A stretch of DNA of 64,000 nt, from positions 1,374,449 through 1,438,448 of the forward strand of contig NZ_FWYF01000001.1 in assembly GCF_900176375.1 (NCBI RefSeq), written 5' to 3'. This DNA is from Reichenbachiella faecimaris. GTDB taxonomy: Bacteria; Bacteroidota; Bacteroidia; Cytophagales; Cyclobacteriaceae. Positions 8,118 to 18,221 of the stretch are shown piece after piece. Positions within the stretch are counted from its first letter, which is position 1. Each line of letters begins with the position of its first letter. The translations under genes were made by a program, and so were the position numbers. The notes beneath the pieces are model-generated. The model had not been told where the DNA came from and ran no database searches. It saw nothing but the letters and a program-made list of their open reading frames with translations.

Positions 8118-11100
8118 CTATTTTATAACGAACCTTGCACTTTCCACCTTTCCTTCCTGGCTGACTCGAACGATATATATACCTCTTTCAAAAGCAGAAA
8201 CATCAATGGTAATTTCAGACTGATTTATCTCTTCCATTACAAAAGACAAACGACCTATCAGATCAAAAATTTCTAAACTGTCTGTTATGACATCTTCACC
8301 CAGATTGATGTTCAAATGGCCATTTTCTATAGGATTGGGATAGATTTCAAATGTCTTCACTTCGTCCAGTAAAACCTCCTGATCTTCCTCAGAAGCTATT
8401 CTGGCACCAGAGGCCACTGTTATCGAACCTTCCGTTTCTTCAGTTCCGACCTTGCCACCCCACCCCCCGTTTTGGGTAGACAAATACACTAAAAAACGGT
8501 AATTGCTTCCTGTAGGTATTGGTAGGTTGTTCGTTAATGGTATATCAATACTTACTGTTCCTGATGTACCTGTCAAAAGGGTATTCACGTACCCATAGTT
8601 TTGGGAGCCAGTATTTGTCTGAAAATCAACAACTAAATCACGTGGGTTACCATTGGTGGTGTATTCTACCACTACACTAACTGTTTCTCCAGACTGAACA
8701 GATGCTGGGTATTCCATGACATCAACGATTGCATCACTTAAAGCGGATGTTGAAACTGTTACCGGAGTTTTAGTTACTTCAGTTCCAATCTTGCCTTGCC
8801 AACCACCTTCTACTGTAGACAAATACACAACAAAACGGTAGCCACTTCCAGTTGCCGGGTCGTTCGTTATTGGTACACTAAGACTTATAGTTCCTGATGT
8901 CTCAATTAGAAGTGTATTCACGTACCCATGGTTTACGCTTCCATCATCTGTCTGAAAATCAACAACTATATCGCGTGCGCTACCGTTGGTAGTGTATTCG
9001 ATCGTAACCGTGGCTGTATCACCCGCCAATACCGTAGTTGGATAATGGACGGCAACAACCGAATCCGGTAAAGCAGAGGATGTTACAGGTACCTCATTTG
9101 TACCGTCTTCAGCTCCAGTTATGAGATTTGCATACGTGCCACCTACTGTGGTCAAGTATGTAGCAAAGCGGTAATCATCCCCAGGTGGTGGATTGCCTGT
9201 TATTGGTAGAACCACATTTATTGTTCCTGCCCCGTCCAAAGGAATCCTCTTAAAACCATGGTTGGTATAATCCAATTCATATTCCTGAAACTCAACAATT
9301 AAATCACGCTGCTCACTACACTCGTAATCGATCGTTACCGATCCTGTACCATCTGCCTCTACCGTAGCTGAGTGATCGGTGATATCCACGTCATCCGACA
9401 AAGCAGAAGCCGATACTGTTACAGAAGCTGTGGCGTCCTCAGTGCCAGATATTCGTTCAGCATAACCGCTATCTAATTTAGTCAGATATCCCGCAAAACG
9501 GTAGCCACTTCCAGTTGCCGGGTCGTTCGTTATTGGTAAATTGACGTGTATTATTCCAGACCCACTCACATTAATTCTATCGTAACCGTGATTTGTGTAA
9601 TCATCTCCATTTTCCTGAAACTCAATAATTAAATGACGGAGTTCACTGGATGAGTATTCGATCGTTACCGTTGCAGAACCATCAGGGTTTACCGTAGTTG
9701 GGTAATTGGTAATTTCGAATTCATCAGGCAAACTGGACCCTTCTCCCTGATCAGACCACACTTGCATTGAAGCCGAGTCAACTATTACACTGTCAGTATT
9801 GGCGGTATCTTCAAAAATATCACCTGCACCAATTCCAGATCCATTATTAATATTATGCGCGATGACCACATACTTGGAATTATCCACCGCCACAGCTTTT
9901 CCTACTCCCCAGCTGCCGATACTATTATTTATGATGTAAATACCATCATGACCTTCCCTTGCTGGTTCAGTAATGGTCCCCCCATTAATTATTCGCGAAA
10001 AGAAAGATATGGATCCTGCCCATTCGGGTAGATCATTAGTGCCAATCCAGGAATTATATTCTGAGTCAAAGCCACAATTGTAAATGGCATTATCGGCAAC
10101 AAACACGTTAGATGAAAAATCACCTTCTATATAATCACCGAGTTCATTGTGAAAAGTAATTGCCGCATTGGATAAGCCCTCAAAATAATTACGGGTTACT
10201 ATCCCATTGGATGCTTTCAGAAAAATCCCAAATCTTCGGCTATTTGTCAGGCTATTGTCGGCAATATAAAAATTACCGGTCATGTCCATGATCGCTAATC
10301 TACTATTTGCAAATGAGAAGGTGGGATTACCCGTCAGCGTCATTTCTTGAGTTCCAACATCATACGTTGCCACTTCATAGATAGCTTGTAAAGCTCCTGA
10401 TGTCACATCAATGAAAACGACTCTATCACCGGATTGAATTGGCGCTATTTGACTTAAAACCCCTATGGTCAAATTAGGTCCTTCGTTGATAGTTATAACT
10501 GAACCATTTTTTGAGTAGGTATAATATTTAGTATAAAAATTGATTGCATCGTCAGCCTGACCCCTAAAGATATTACCTTGAACCCACGGCCCAATGCGCA
10601 TGGACTGCATATGTACGGCATCTGCATCCATACTCAGAGCGCGACCTTCCTTTATATCTACTGTACAATCCAAGATATTGATCGCGTTGTTAAAATTACC
10701 ACTGAAAGGCGTTGATGTCCCGGCATAAAATGTAAGATTGTTGTAAGTAATTTCACTTGAAAAGCCAGCGTAAAAACCCGGAGCACCACTTTCGCGGAGC
10801 AGTCTTACAAACCGATCGCCTACCTCAACTTCTTGCCCATTGATGTTAAATTTATAATCAGTATTATTAGAATTAGCACTTAAGTCGATTAAGCTTGGCT
10901 CGTAAGTCACTTTAGTCCCTTCTGATATTCTACCATCTATCGATGGATCTATAGCGTAACCCCAAATTTGACTAACGCTATCAGTGTGATACTTGACATC
11001 ATTTAGTGCAATCCCTTCCAAATGATCCGCATAAACAGTATCCCCATCTACGGCTTTGACCTCTGTGAGGGTATATGGTAGAAAACTATCCTCAAAATCG

Positions 11101-12080
11101 ATGGTCAGGTTTATGATTTTGGCCTTTTCACATCGATAAATATCCATGATACCCTTTGTCATAACATTTCTGCTTGAGAAGAGCAATGTGGCTCCATTAC
11201 CATTAATCAATACATTATTCTTGCTTAATAAGAGAAACACTTGATTTGCAGACTCCCTGCCAGTTGGCATTTCGTTGATAATATAGGTTCCTGAATTCAG
11301 ATTGATAACATCCCCTGCTCCAAGAGCATCGAGGGCGTCTTGAAAATCATCCTCAAAATCTTCTGAATAACTTATGGTAGTAGAGGTCCCAGTAAAAGTG
11401 GCCGGATCAGGGTTCCAGGGCTCTGGTCGGGAAAGCGTTTTCATTTCCAGATACCTAACTCCGACTGTTGGATCTGAAGCGGCAAAAGTGATTACTAACG
11501 AATTTATCAACCTGTAATACAGTCCCGATGGTATGGCCACCGAACCTACTAATTCATCTGCTGTATTGGCTCCAGCATGGATGGTCATTAAATCCTGATC
11601 AGCATTTAATGTAAACCTTACCGTGCTATATCCATTATTACCACGGGTGAAGGTTCCATCAGCTGTATTGGCTGCCCCGGCATATAGATCCGCAGTTCCA
11701 TCAGGGAAAAATGTGCAAAAGATGTTTTGGTTCGATGCAGTAAGAGCGGCTTTGGCATCCGAAAAACCTATGGAGATGGAATCAGCATCGGCGGGTATTC
11801 TTATCCTGGCTTCAACGGTTCTCGTTTCATGATCCCCTATTATCGGAATGGATAATGCGGCAAAAGTGGCACTACTAGTAGAAGAGGTAAGTTCTCCTCC
11901 AGCAAGTGAGGCGCTACCAGTCCACCCGCTATCGCTGTGTCTGAAGTCTAATTCTGGCTCCAAACCCTGCAAAGAGGTGGTCTCGTCAAAATTTTCTCTT
12001 AGGATCGTTAAAGGCTCCTCAGTTTGTGCACTGGCAAACCAAAAAGACCCCATTAATAATAAGCTAAATAATGTTTTCAT
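8118..12080 (-). CDS. Large secreted beta-helix glycosidase-like protein (GH110-like) with four Ig-like repeats and type IX sorting domain
   Basis: A 1320-aa protein. Residues 1-18 are a signal peptide (ends FASAQ). Residues ~25-215 form a beta-sandwich of unknown family. Residues ~225-760 are a right-handed parallel beta-helix. In the helix, DADAVHMQS puts an Asp at residue 487 and QADDAINFY puts Asp-Asp at 510-511. This spacing of 23 matches the other two helix proteins of the island and the GH110 pattern. Residues ~785-1230 are four tandem ~112-residue Ig-like units, each with (N/Y)HG(Y/F) or NYGY and (Y)RF..YL. The last ~80 residues are a type IX sorting domain (FEIYPNPIENGHLNINL). Probable role: cell-surface or secreted exo-galactosidase-like enzyme. 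The GH110 link rests on motif spacing only, and a polysaccharide lyase or fructotransferase-type helix is an alternative. Confidence 0.8.
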   Translation of the reverse strand: MKTLFSLLLMGSFWFASAQTEEPLTILRENFDETTSLQGLEPELDFRHSDSGWTGSASLAGGELTSSTSSATFAALSIPIIGDHETRTVEARIRIPADADSISIGFSDAKAALTASNQNIFCTFFPDGTADLYAGAANTADGTFTRGNNGYSTVRFTLNADQDLMTIHAGANTADELVGSVAIPSGLYYRLINSLVITFAASDPTVGVRYLEMKTLSRPEPWNPDPATFTGTSTTISYSEDFEDDFQDALDALGAGDVINLNSGTYIINEMPTGRESANQVFLLLSKNNVLINGNGATLLFSSRNVMTKGIMDIYRCEKAKIINLTIDFEDSFLPYTLTEVKAVDGDTVYADHLEGIALNDVKYHTDSVSQIWGYAIDPSIDGRISEGTKVTYEPSLIDLSANSNNTDYKFNINGQEVEVGDRFVRLLRESGAPGFYAGFSSEITYNNLTFYAGTSTPFSGNFNNAINILDCTVDIKEGRALSMDADAVHMQSMRIGPWVQGNIFRGQADDAINFYTKYYTYSKNGSVITINEGPNLTIGVLSQIAPIQSGDRVVFIDVTSGALQAIYEVATYDVGTQEMTLTGNPTFSFANSRLAIMDMTGNFYIADNSLTNSRRFGIFLKASNGIVTRNYFEGLSNAAITFHNELGDYIEGDFSSNVFVADNAIYNCGFDSEYNSWIGTNDLPEWAGSISFFSRIINGGTITEPAREGHDGIYIINNSIGSWGVGKAVAVDNSKYVVIAHNINNGSGIGAGDIFEDTANTDSVIVDSASMQVWSDQGEGSSLPDEFEITNYPTTVNPDGSATVTIEYSSSELRHLIIEFQENGDDYTNHGYDRINVSGSGIIHVNLPITNDPATGSGYRFAGYLTKLDSGYAERISGTEDATASVTVSASALSDDVDITDHSATVEADGTGSVTIDYECSEQRDLIVEFQEYELDYTNHGFKRIPLDGAGTINVVLPITGNPPPGDDYRFATYLTTVGGTYANLITGAEDGTNEVPVTSSALPDSVVAVHYPTTVLAGDTATVTIEYTTNGSARDIVVDFQTDDGSVNHGYVNTLLIETSGTISLSVPITNDPATGSGYRFVVYLSTVEGGWQGKIGTEVTKTPVTVSTSALSDAIVDVMEYPASVQSGETVSVVVEYTTNGNPRDLVVDFQTNTGSQNYGYVNTLLTGTSGTVSIDIPLTNNLPIPTGSNYRFLVYLSTQNGGWGGKVGTEETEGSITVASGARIASEEDQEVLLDEVKTFEIYPNPIENGHLNINLGEDVITDSLEIFDLIGRLSFVMEEINQSEITIDVSAFERGIYIVRVSQEGKVESARFVIK
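8400..9730 (-). repeat. Four-fold internal repeat in the beta-helix protein gene
   Basis: Four consecutive ~335-bp units encode the Ig-like domains. Units 1 and 3 share a perfect 45-bp block (8831-8875 and 9494-9538, encoding ITNDPATGSGYRF). Surrounding sequence is diverged, which suggests recent gene conversion between non-adjacent units. Confidence 0.85.
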
Positions 12081-12477
12081 ACGCTAGGCATTTATGAATT
12101 AACATGAATGGCCCTTCTGCAAACCTTTTGCAAAGACCAAAATTCAATACGACAAGCTTATTGGAATTATCGTCGGTGGGCTTTTCTGTGTTGTTCAATT
12201 ATTAGCACTGATTGCTAAAACTTTTTTACTGCGTAGGGCAGTGAGTCCAATAGGGTGATGCTAAGATTCTGGGTGTGGGATAATGGTCTTTGTAAATCTT
12301 TCCGGTCACTATTTGCACGAATTGAGCAATTCCTCTCTTTGAACTTTCAATGTCAATTTTTGACTAATCAGGAGAACCCCTTGATTCAGGTTCATTCTAA
12401 ATTAATACCAGTAAACCTACTTAGAAACAAAGGACAAAAGCACACTTTGCAGAAGGCCCAAAGTTTCTAACTAGGGC
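12081..12477. other. Divergent intergenic region
   Basis: Lies between the leftward beta-helix gene and the rightward ricin-lectin gene. No credible coding sequence is visible. It holds candidate regulator site B and presumably both promoters. Confidence 0.6.
12191..12220 (+). promoter_or_regulatory. Candidate island regulator site B
   Basis: TTGTTCAATTATTAGCACTG followed by ATTGCT. It matches site A (6231-6260) at 24 of 30 positions by eye, including TTGTTCAAT and GCACTGA. It sits between divergent genes of the island. Confidence 0.45.
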
Positions 12478-14691
12478 ATGTTTAACCTAATACTTCTTAA
12501 AATGAAACCAAATCAACACAACGTTTGGAAGCCATTAAAAATCTTAATGCTTTTAATTCTAGTTTATTCAAACCCCATTGCAGCTCAAACCTGGCAATTC
12601 AGTCTGGGGCCGACATCTACTTTGAGTCAATCCATGTTTCCATCCTCAGATGATGGATATTTTCCAGATGGAAATTTGAATGTGCTTAAAATTGGTTCTG
12701 ACTACTATGCCTTTTGGGCTCATTATCAGAACTACAGAACCATCGCAAATTCTCCCTTACTCCAAAACCATGAAAATCAGTTGAATCCATCCACTCCCGT
12801 ATTTGGAGGACGAGAACCATACAATGGCACATCAAACGGTTTTGACGACGGTGGTAAATGGTTTATCGGAGTTCATCAAAGGAATGACACTTTGATCGGC
12901 TTTTTTCATTCCGAGAGTCACTGGTATCCACGCAACACTGGACATGCCTATAAGTCAGTTGGCGTAAGTTATTCTTATGACAATGGGGCTACCTGGACCT
13001 CAGGCATCAAGGCCATAGGCCATACCCTTACAAAACCTGTCGATCCCGCATGGTCTGGACTGGGTGACGGGTGCGTTATTTATAACCACCTTGACAACAA
13101 CTGGTATTGTTATTATGTCCCGGCAATTGGGTCAACCGCTATTAGCATGGCAAGATCGTCAGATAGATATGGAGCTCCCGGAACATGGACTAAATGGAAT
13201 AATGGTTCCTTTAGCACAGCAGGATTGGGTGGAGCGGAGACTCCCATAGCAGATCTTCTTGAGGCACCAGGTGGGAATCCATCAGTTCATTGGAATTCTT
13301 ATCTACAAAAATTTATCATGGCTTGGCATGGTTGGGATGAAAAACTATATATCAGTGCCAGTGATGATGGAATTACCTGGGAAAATGCCCGATTGCTGAT
13401 TGACGCAGGCTCTAGAACCTGGTATCCTGTTATCATAGGTGCCAATAGCGCAGAGGGAGGACAAACGGTAACTCTATATTATGGAGCCAATTTTCAAACA
13501 GACGGAAAACGGACACTTACTTATAGGACCATCTCATTTACGGGTACCAACCCTAACCAGCTTATCGCCGATGGTAGATATGCCATTAACAATGTGGCAA
13601 ATAATCAAAACCTTGCTTCAACGGATGCCAATAACTGGAATGCCGCTGTTGTTTACAATGATGTTTACCTTGACCAACGATGGGATATTGTCCACCTGGG
13701 CAATAACGTTTACAGCCTGGAGTTATCGTGCTGTTCACGAAAATTAGATGTAAGCAATGCTGATTGCGCAAACAATACCCAAATACTTTCATGGCCTGAT
13801 AATGGTCAGAATAACCAGAAATGGCAAGCCGAATTAGATGGTTCGGGAAATTACATTTTCAGGCCCCTCCATTGTCTAAGCCAAGCTTTGAGTGCTTCAT
13901 CAGGAAACTCGAACGTCGTAACTCAAGCATATAATACAAGTGATGATCTGCAAAAATGGACATTGACATCTGAATCTACCCAGTTGATTCCAGATGGTCG
14001 GTATGAAGTTAGAAATACCTCAAGCAGCCTTAACCTGGCTTCTACCTCATGGAACAATTGGAATGCGCTTGTGGTCGGTGCGGATGTATATCTGGATCAG
14101 AGATGGGACTTTACGCACATTGGCGACAATGTTTACAGTGTTGAATTGGCCTGTTGTGCACGAAAATTAGATGTTAGCAATGCCGATTGCGCTAACAATA
14201 CCCAATTACTCTCATGGTCGGATAATGGGCAGGACAATCAGAAATGGAAGGCTGAATCAGATGGTGCCGGCAATTATATTTTCAGACCACTTCATTGCCA
14301 GGGGCAGGCGCTCAGCCAATCTTCGGGAAGTTCTAATGTACAAACCATAGCATACAATCCAACCAGTGATCTACAAAGGTGGGCGCTTATACTTGGATCA
14401 GGATTCCGTTTCGCAAGCGGGCGTGTTGAATCTGCTGAATTGAAAGAATCGATAAATATTTATCCCAACCCAGTTACTGATCAGGTCACAATATCTGGAT
14501 TTGAGGGATTAGGTGTCGCTCGCGTTCAAGTTACGGATATAAACGGCCGACTTGTCAAAACTGTCGTTCACCTCGATGACTATGAATTAATTAATCTGGA
14601 TCTGGAAGGAATTGGTGATGGTATCTATTTCGTCAGCGTTGAAAACGAAGTAGGAATAGCAAGATTTAGAATTAGCAAAACTGCGAAATGA
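12478..14691 (+). CDS. Secreted beta-propeller protein with two ricin-type lectin domains and type IX sorting domain
   Basis: A 737-aa protein. ATG at 12502 is an alternative start that leaves a cleaner signal peptide (ends NPIAAQ). Residues ~40-355 look like a five-bladed propeller of the GH43/GH32/GH117 fold class. The supporting motifs are FPDGNLNVLKIGSDYYAFW, SYSYDNGATW, YNHLDNNWYCYY, SASDDGITWENA and WYPVIIGA. I cannot assign a family or catalytic acids with confidence. Residues ~361-500 and ~503-640 are two closely similar ricin B-like lectin domains (LDVSNADCANNTQ, DNGQ.NQKW, IFRPLHC) that arose by duplication. Residues ~655-737 are a type IX sorting domain (INIYPNPVTDQV). It is probably secreted and glycan-bound, helping the island's enzymes on the same substrate. 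Confidence 0.78.
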   Translation: MFNLILLKMKPNQHNVWKPLKILMLLILVYSNPIAAQTWQFSLGPTSTLSQSMFPSSDDGYFPDGNLNVLKIGSDYYAFWAHYQNYRTIANSPLLQNHENQLNPSTPVFGGREPYNGTSNGFDDGGKWFIGVHQRNDTLIGFFHSESHWYPRNTGHAYKSVGVSYSYDNGATWTSGIKAIGHTLTKPVDPAWSGLGDGCVIYNHLDNNWYCYYVPAIGSTAISMARSSDRYGAPGTWTKWNNGSFSTAGLGGAETPIADLLEAPGGNPSVHWNSYLQKFIMAWHGWDEKLYISASDDGITWENARLLIDAGSRTWYPVIIGANSAEGGQTVTLYYGANFQTDGKRTLTYRTISFTGTNPNQLIADGRYAINNVANNQNLASTDANNWNAAVVYNDVYLDQRWDIVHLGNNVYSLELSCCSRKLDVSNADCANNTQILSWPDNGQNNQKWQAELDGSGNYIFRPLHCLSQALSASSGNSNVVTQAYNTSDDLQKWTLTSESTQLIPDGRYEVRNTSSSLNLASTSWNNWNALVVGADVYLDQRWDFTHIGDNVYSVELACCARKLDVSNADCANNTQLLSWSDNGQDNQKWKAESDGAGNYIFRPLHCQGQALSQSSGSSNVQTIAYNPTSDLQRWALILGSGFRFASGRVESAELKESINIYPNPVTDQVTISGFEGLGVARVQVTDINGRLVKTVVHLDDYELINLDLEGIGDGIYFVSVENEVGIARFRISKTAK

Positions 14692-14709
14692 AATTTCTGA
14701 CTTAACTAA

Positions 14710-14754
14710 CTCGAAGAGGAAAACCAGCGGCTCAAGCGGATGTTTGCAGATTTT
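14710..14754 (+). mobile_element. Relic of IS3-family OrfA
   Basis: The frame reads LEEENQRLKRMFADF, the leucine-zipper end of IS3-family OrfA proteins (typically LEEENRRLKRLYADL). Nothing else of the element is recognisable. It lies just after a secreted protein gene and before a broken galE, marking a rearranged spot. Confidence 0.55.
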
Positions 14755-14830
14755 GAAGGCCGCGAATTTACGAAAAACTTTAGAAAAAAATACATATTAC
14801 TGTTTAAGGGGGTTTCTAATTATTAAGTTC

Positions 14831-15236
14831 ATGAAAAAAGTTCTTGTCACTGGAGGTACAGGTTATATAGGCTCACATACGGTGGTTGAGCTGCAACAAT
14901 CGGATGATGAAGTAGTTTGATAATTTGCCAAACTACAGAAAAGAAGTCCTTCAGCAAATTCAAACAATTACCAATCAGTTACCGGAGTTTGTTGAAATAG
15001 ATCTAGGAGATGAAGCCGAGGTCAATCAACTCTTCACAACACAAAAAATTGATGCCGTTGTTCATTTTGCTGCAAGCAAATCGGTGGTGAATCCATTGTT
15101 GAATTATGAACTGGTCGATAGACGCCCAGGATATATAGAAAAGATATTTACTGATATTAGCTATGCTAAATTCGAGTTGGGTTGGACTGCGCAACTGGGC
15201 ATTGAAGACATGATGCGTACGGCTTATCAATGGTAA
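14831..15236 (+). pseudogene. galE: UDP-glucose 4-epimerase remnant
   Basis: It begins MKKVLVTGGTGYIGSHTVVEL, the GalE Rossmann nucleotide-binding motif, then hits a stop after DDEVV. The reading resumes in another frame with DNLPNYRKEVLQQI ... IDAVVHFAASKSV. After NPLLNYE it jumps straight to the C-terminal VDRRPGYIEKIFTD ... KFELGW. About 190 residues, including the catalytic YxxxK region, are missing. It therefore has both a frameshift and a large internal deletion and cannot be functional. Functional GalE would convert UDP-galactose and UDP-glucose. Confidence 0.9.
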
Positions 15237-15285
15237 AAAAATCTCGACAAAGAAAAGTGACACACAAAAATAGTTTTGGGTTAAG

Positions 15286-15312
15286 GGCACTCCGGGGGGA
15301 GTGCCTTTTTTA
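15286..15312 (+). terminator. Rho-independent terminator
   Basis: Perfect stem GGCACTC / GAGTGCC with a G-rich loop and a following T run, 50 bp after the galE remnant. It is probably the original galE terminator. Confidence 0.8.
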
Positions 15313-15819
15313 TTATGTTTAATAAAACGGTCATACTCTGTCGCCATTTAAGATCGTAATATCTAATAGAGTTGGTTTTGGTCTATTTTTAATCTTCATG
15401 AATTAGTCATGAAAGTTTCATAGCATTTTTTCACTTTCTCATATTTATGATCAATTACGAGAAAGTATTACTTGTATTCATCATCAAATATTTAATAAAT
15501 GAGAATGGCGGGAAGCATTTTGAAAACAGTTTTAAACCTCATACCTCACTCACACAGTTTTTTGGATACTACCTTTGAATTATATAGAATACTAATTGGA
15601 TCGAATGACTTCTGGAATAAATGATCAAAGAGAGCTAGCTTAAACGGGTTTGGAGGAGATTTAGACGTTGCTTGATCTGTTCAGCTTTCGGCATTTTCGT
15701 GTAACTCGTTATAGTATTAACTTGGTCGTCGCTGGTGTATCAGTCAGGAAACATCTTGTTCATTGTGCCTCCATATTCCTTTTTTGAAGTTTCACCTTCG
15801 CCACCAATCTAAAACATAA
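15313..15819. other. Gene-free region
   Basis: No intact gene is visible. Short leftward frames (around 15600-15810) look like broken coding sequence but match nothing I can name. It lies downstream of both flanking transcription units. Confidence 0.5.
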
Positions 15820-18152
15820 TCAATCCAATCCGTTTTTGATTAATTGTGTTTTAATCACTCCAACTTTATCACTAATCATAATCAAGTATACTCCTGGTTT
15901 AAGATCAAACTTTATTCTTTCGGTTATTGAACTGATTTGGGCTGAAAAAACTTTGTGACCATTGAGATTAAAGATGTTCAATGTACTATCATCTGGAAAA
16001 CTCTTTGAAATTCGGATTTCATTTTGACAAGGATTTGGGTATATGACCAAGTTTTGCTCATCCGACAGACTCATAATTGGCTCTGGGTATGTAGGCTCAT
16101 CGGTCAGTTCAAATTCAATCCAATTAAGATCGAATGTGCCACTCACTACGTGCAAAAACAACTGATTTATGGATGAATTGATCTGCAGAACTGTATCGAC
16201 AGTAAAATAAATACTCCACCCTCCTGTTTTAGGCGTAAGGATGGTTCCTAATAGGTTTTCATCTTGATCAGAAATATTAATTATACCATCCTGAGATTGA
16301 CTGGAGGTACGAAACTTTACCGAGTACCAGCTCGAAGAGTCAATGCAAGTCTTGTACATCACCCAATCACCAGGATCAGTCCATCCTAAAAACATACCAC
16401 GACCATCACCCTGAGTATCAGCAATTTTTACACCTGACATGTCATGATAATATTCTGCCTCTATTCTACCTGGAATATTGAAACACTCAACTTCCACATC
16501 CAAAGTGCATTCACCTCCCAAATCCTCGATTTCTGTACCAGTGTTGTTTTCAACAATAACATTACTACAATATTTATAACGAATCAAATTCCTTCCCGGC
16601 TCCCCACTTTCGATAACATTGTCAGTTATCATTAAACCATCAATATTTTGAGCATAAATTGCCGGAACCTGAATGTTCTTAAATGTATTTCCGGTTATTT
16701 CGATATCATTGAATACCTCACACCTGACATTCGTGGTGGCTGTTTCAGGATGAAAATTAATTACTCCATAGTCGGTTCCCGATTGGAAATAACCACAGTC
16801 ATCAAAGGTGTTATTCCGAATGACAACATCCCTACCAATCTTGGATTCATTCCAATACGTTGAGACATCAAATAATATCCCCCACATTAAATTCCGCTCA
16901 AAAGTGCAATTCTCTATTAATGCATTTTTTGTACTTACAAGAATCCCTCTCGCACGGTTTGCTCTAAAAGTAGAATTGGTAACCCTTAACTTCCCAACCA
17001 TAGACACATTGGCAATTTTCAAGTCGGTTATTGATCGGGCAGGAATAGGTTTTTCCAGCTGTAATCGCATAGAATTCCCGTTCTTATTTGAAATATTTGA
17101 AATGATATTATATCCCAAACTGTGTAGCGCGTTCTTGTCAATGAATTCAATAGTATCCCCTACCCGATACCCTATTGCCTGATACCATGATGGATTAGAC
17201 CCATTTATTTGGATGCTGTGTTCATCAAACTCTTCCACCACATCAAGGAAATATCCGTGCAAATTGATACCATCATCACTCATATGTTCGAAATAGCAAT
17301 TGTCAAAACTGAGTGTGCCTCTCACATCCAGGTTATGAGATCCATCGGCATTAGTCGTTACCCAGAAATTCTCCTTAGCCTCAATGCGACAATTTAAATG
17401 AATAATATTTTCAGCTCCATTGGTACCTAAGAAAGCATATCCGGGAGAAACATGTACAGTGATATTTTCATAAAGCACGTCCTTGCATCCTGTAGAGGTA
17501 ATAAATGAATATCCTGTATAAAGGGTGTGGCGTAAAACTATCCATGAACCAGTCTTATAGCCGTTGTAGTTGCTGGTAATTCTAATGATGTTTTTTTCCT
17601 CATCTTCCCATTGCCAATCGGTAATACCATATCGTTCGTTTCCATTGGCCATTTGTCCGGAAATACTATCATACTCTGCATATGCTTCAATTCGTTTCCC
17701 ATCAGGATTAAAACCCTCGTAAATCTGGACTACCATAAAGTTAGAACCAGCTTCGACAATGGTCCCTTGAGAAAAAGGCGGGTCCTGATAATCAACTTTG
17801 ATGTCCTTAACAGCTAGATTCTTACACTGGACGAATTCAAATAAGTTGGGGTTATAATTCATGCCAAGAACCTCTATTGTGCTCCCTGATCCATTTATTG
17901 TAAGGTTGTCAATGACATCTATGTAGAAATAGGTACCTGTTTGATCCTGAGAGTTGATGTGATATTTCCCCATCGGGAAAAAAGCACTGGATTTTCGAGA
18001 CCTCTGCACGCTTCAATTGCATTTAGAATGGCTCCTTTATCATCATCGCCAGGCTGGTCAGGTGTAGCGCCATAGGCCGTTATATCTACTACCTGACCCA
18101 ATAAGCTGGAGGTAAAAATAATCCCTAAGATCGCTAAAATGGTCGCTCTCAT
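15820..18152 (-). pseudogene. Secreted beta-helix GH110-like protein, split by a one-base frameshift
   Basis: The N-terminus starts at 18152 with a signal peptide (MRATILAILGIIFTSSLLGQ) and the helix cap VDITAYGATPDQPGDDDKG. The frame is lost at a run of six A (17978-17983, + strand). One more base restores ENPVLFFPMGKYHI and the 700-residue remainder, so the intact product would be about 776 aa. The helix holds NADGSHN (Asp codon at 17344-17346) and, 23 residues on, MSDDGINLHG, the same Asp/Asp-Asp geometry as the other two helix proteins. Then follow a CBM6-like beta-sandwich (GRIEAEYYHDMSGV ... GDWVMY) and a type IX sorting domain (LVIYPNPCQNEI). It is the last gene of the leftward SusC/D operon. 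The frameshift could be a real mutation, slippage, or a sequencing error. Confidence 0.82.
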
Positions 18153-18221
18153 TATTGTTAATCATGTCCTTAATCTGGCTACAGCCATTATCCGGATTTA
18201 GTCAGTAGATCGTAATTAAGG

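Noticed and set aside
15600-15810. Possible transposase relic before the frameshifted helix gene
   Set aside because: Leftward broken frames exist here but I could not match them to a transposase family, so no element is called.
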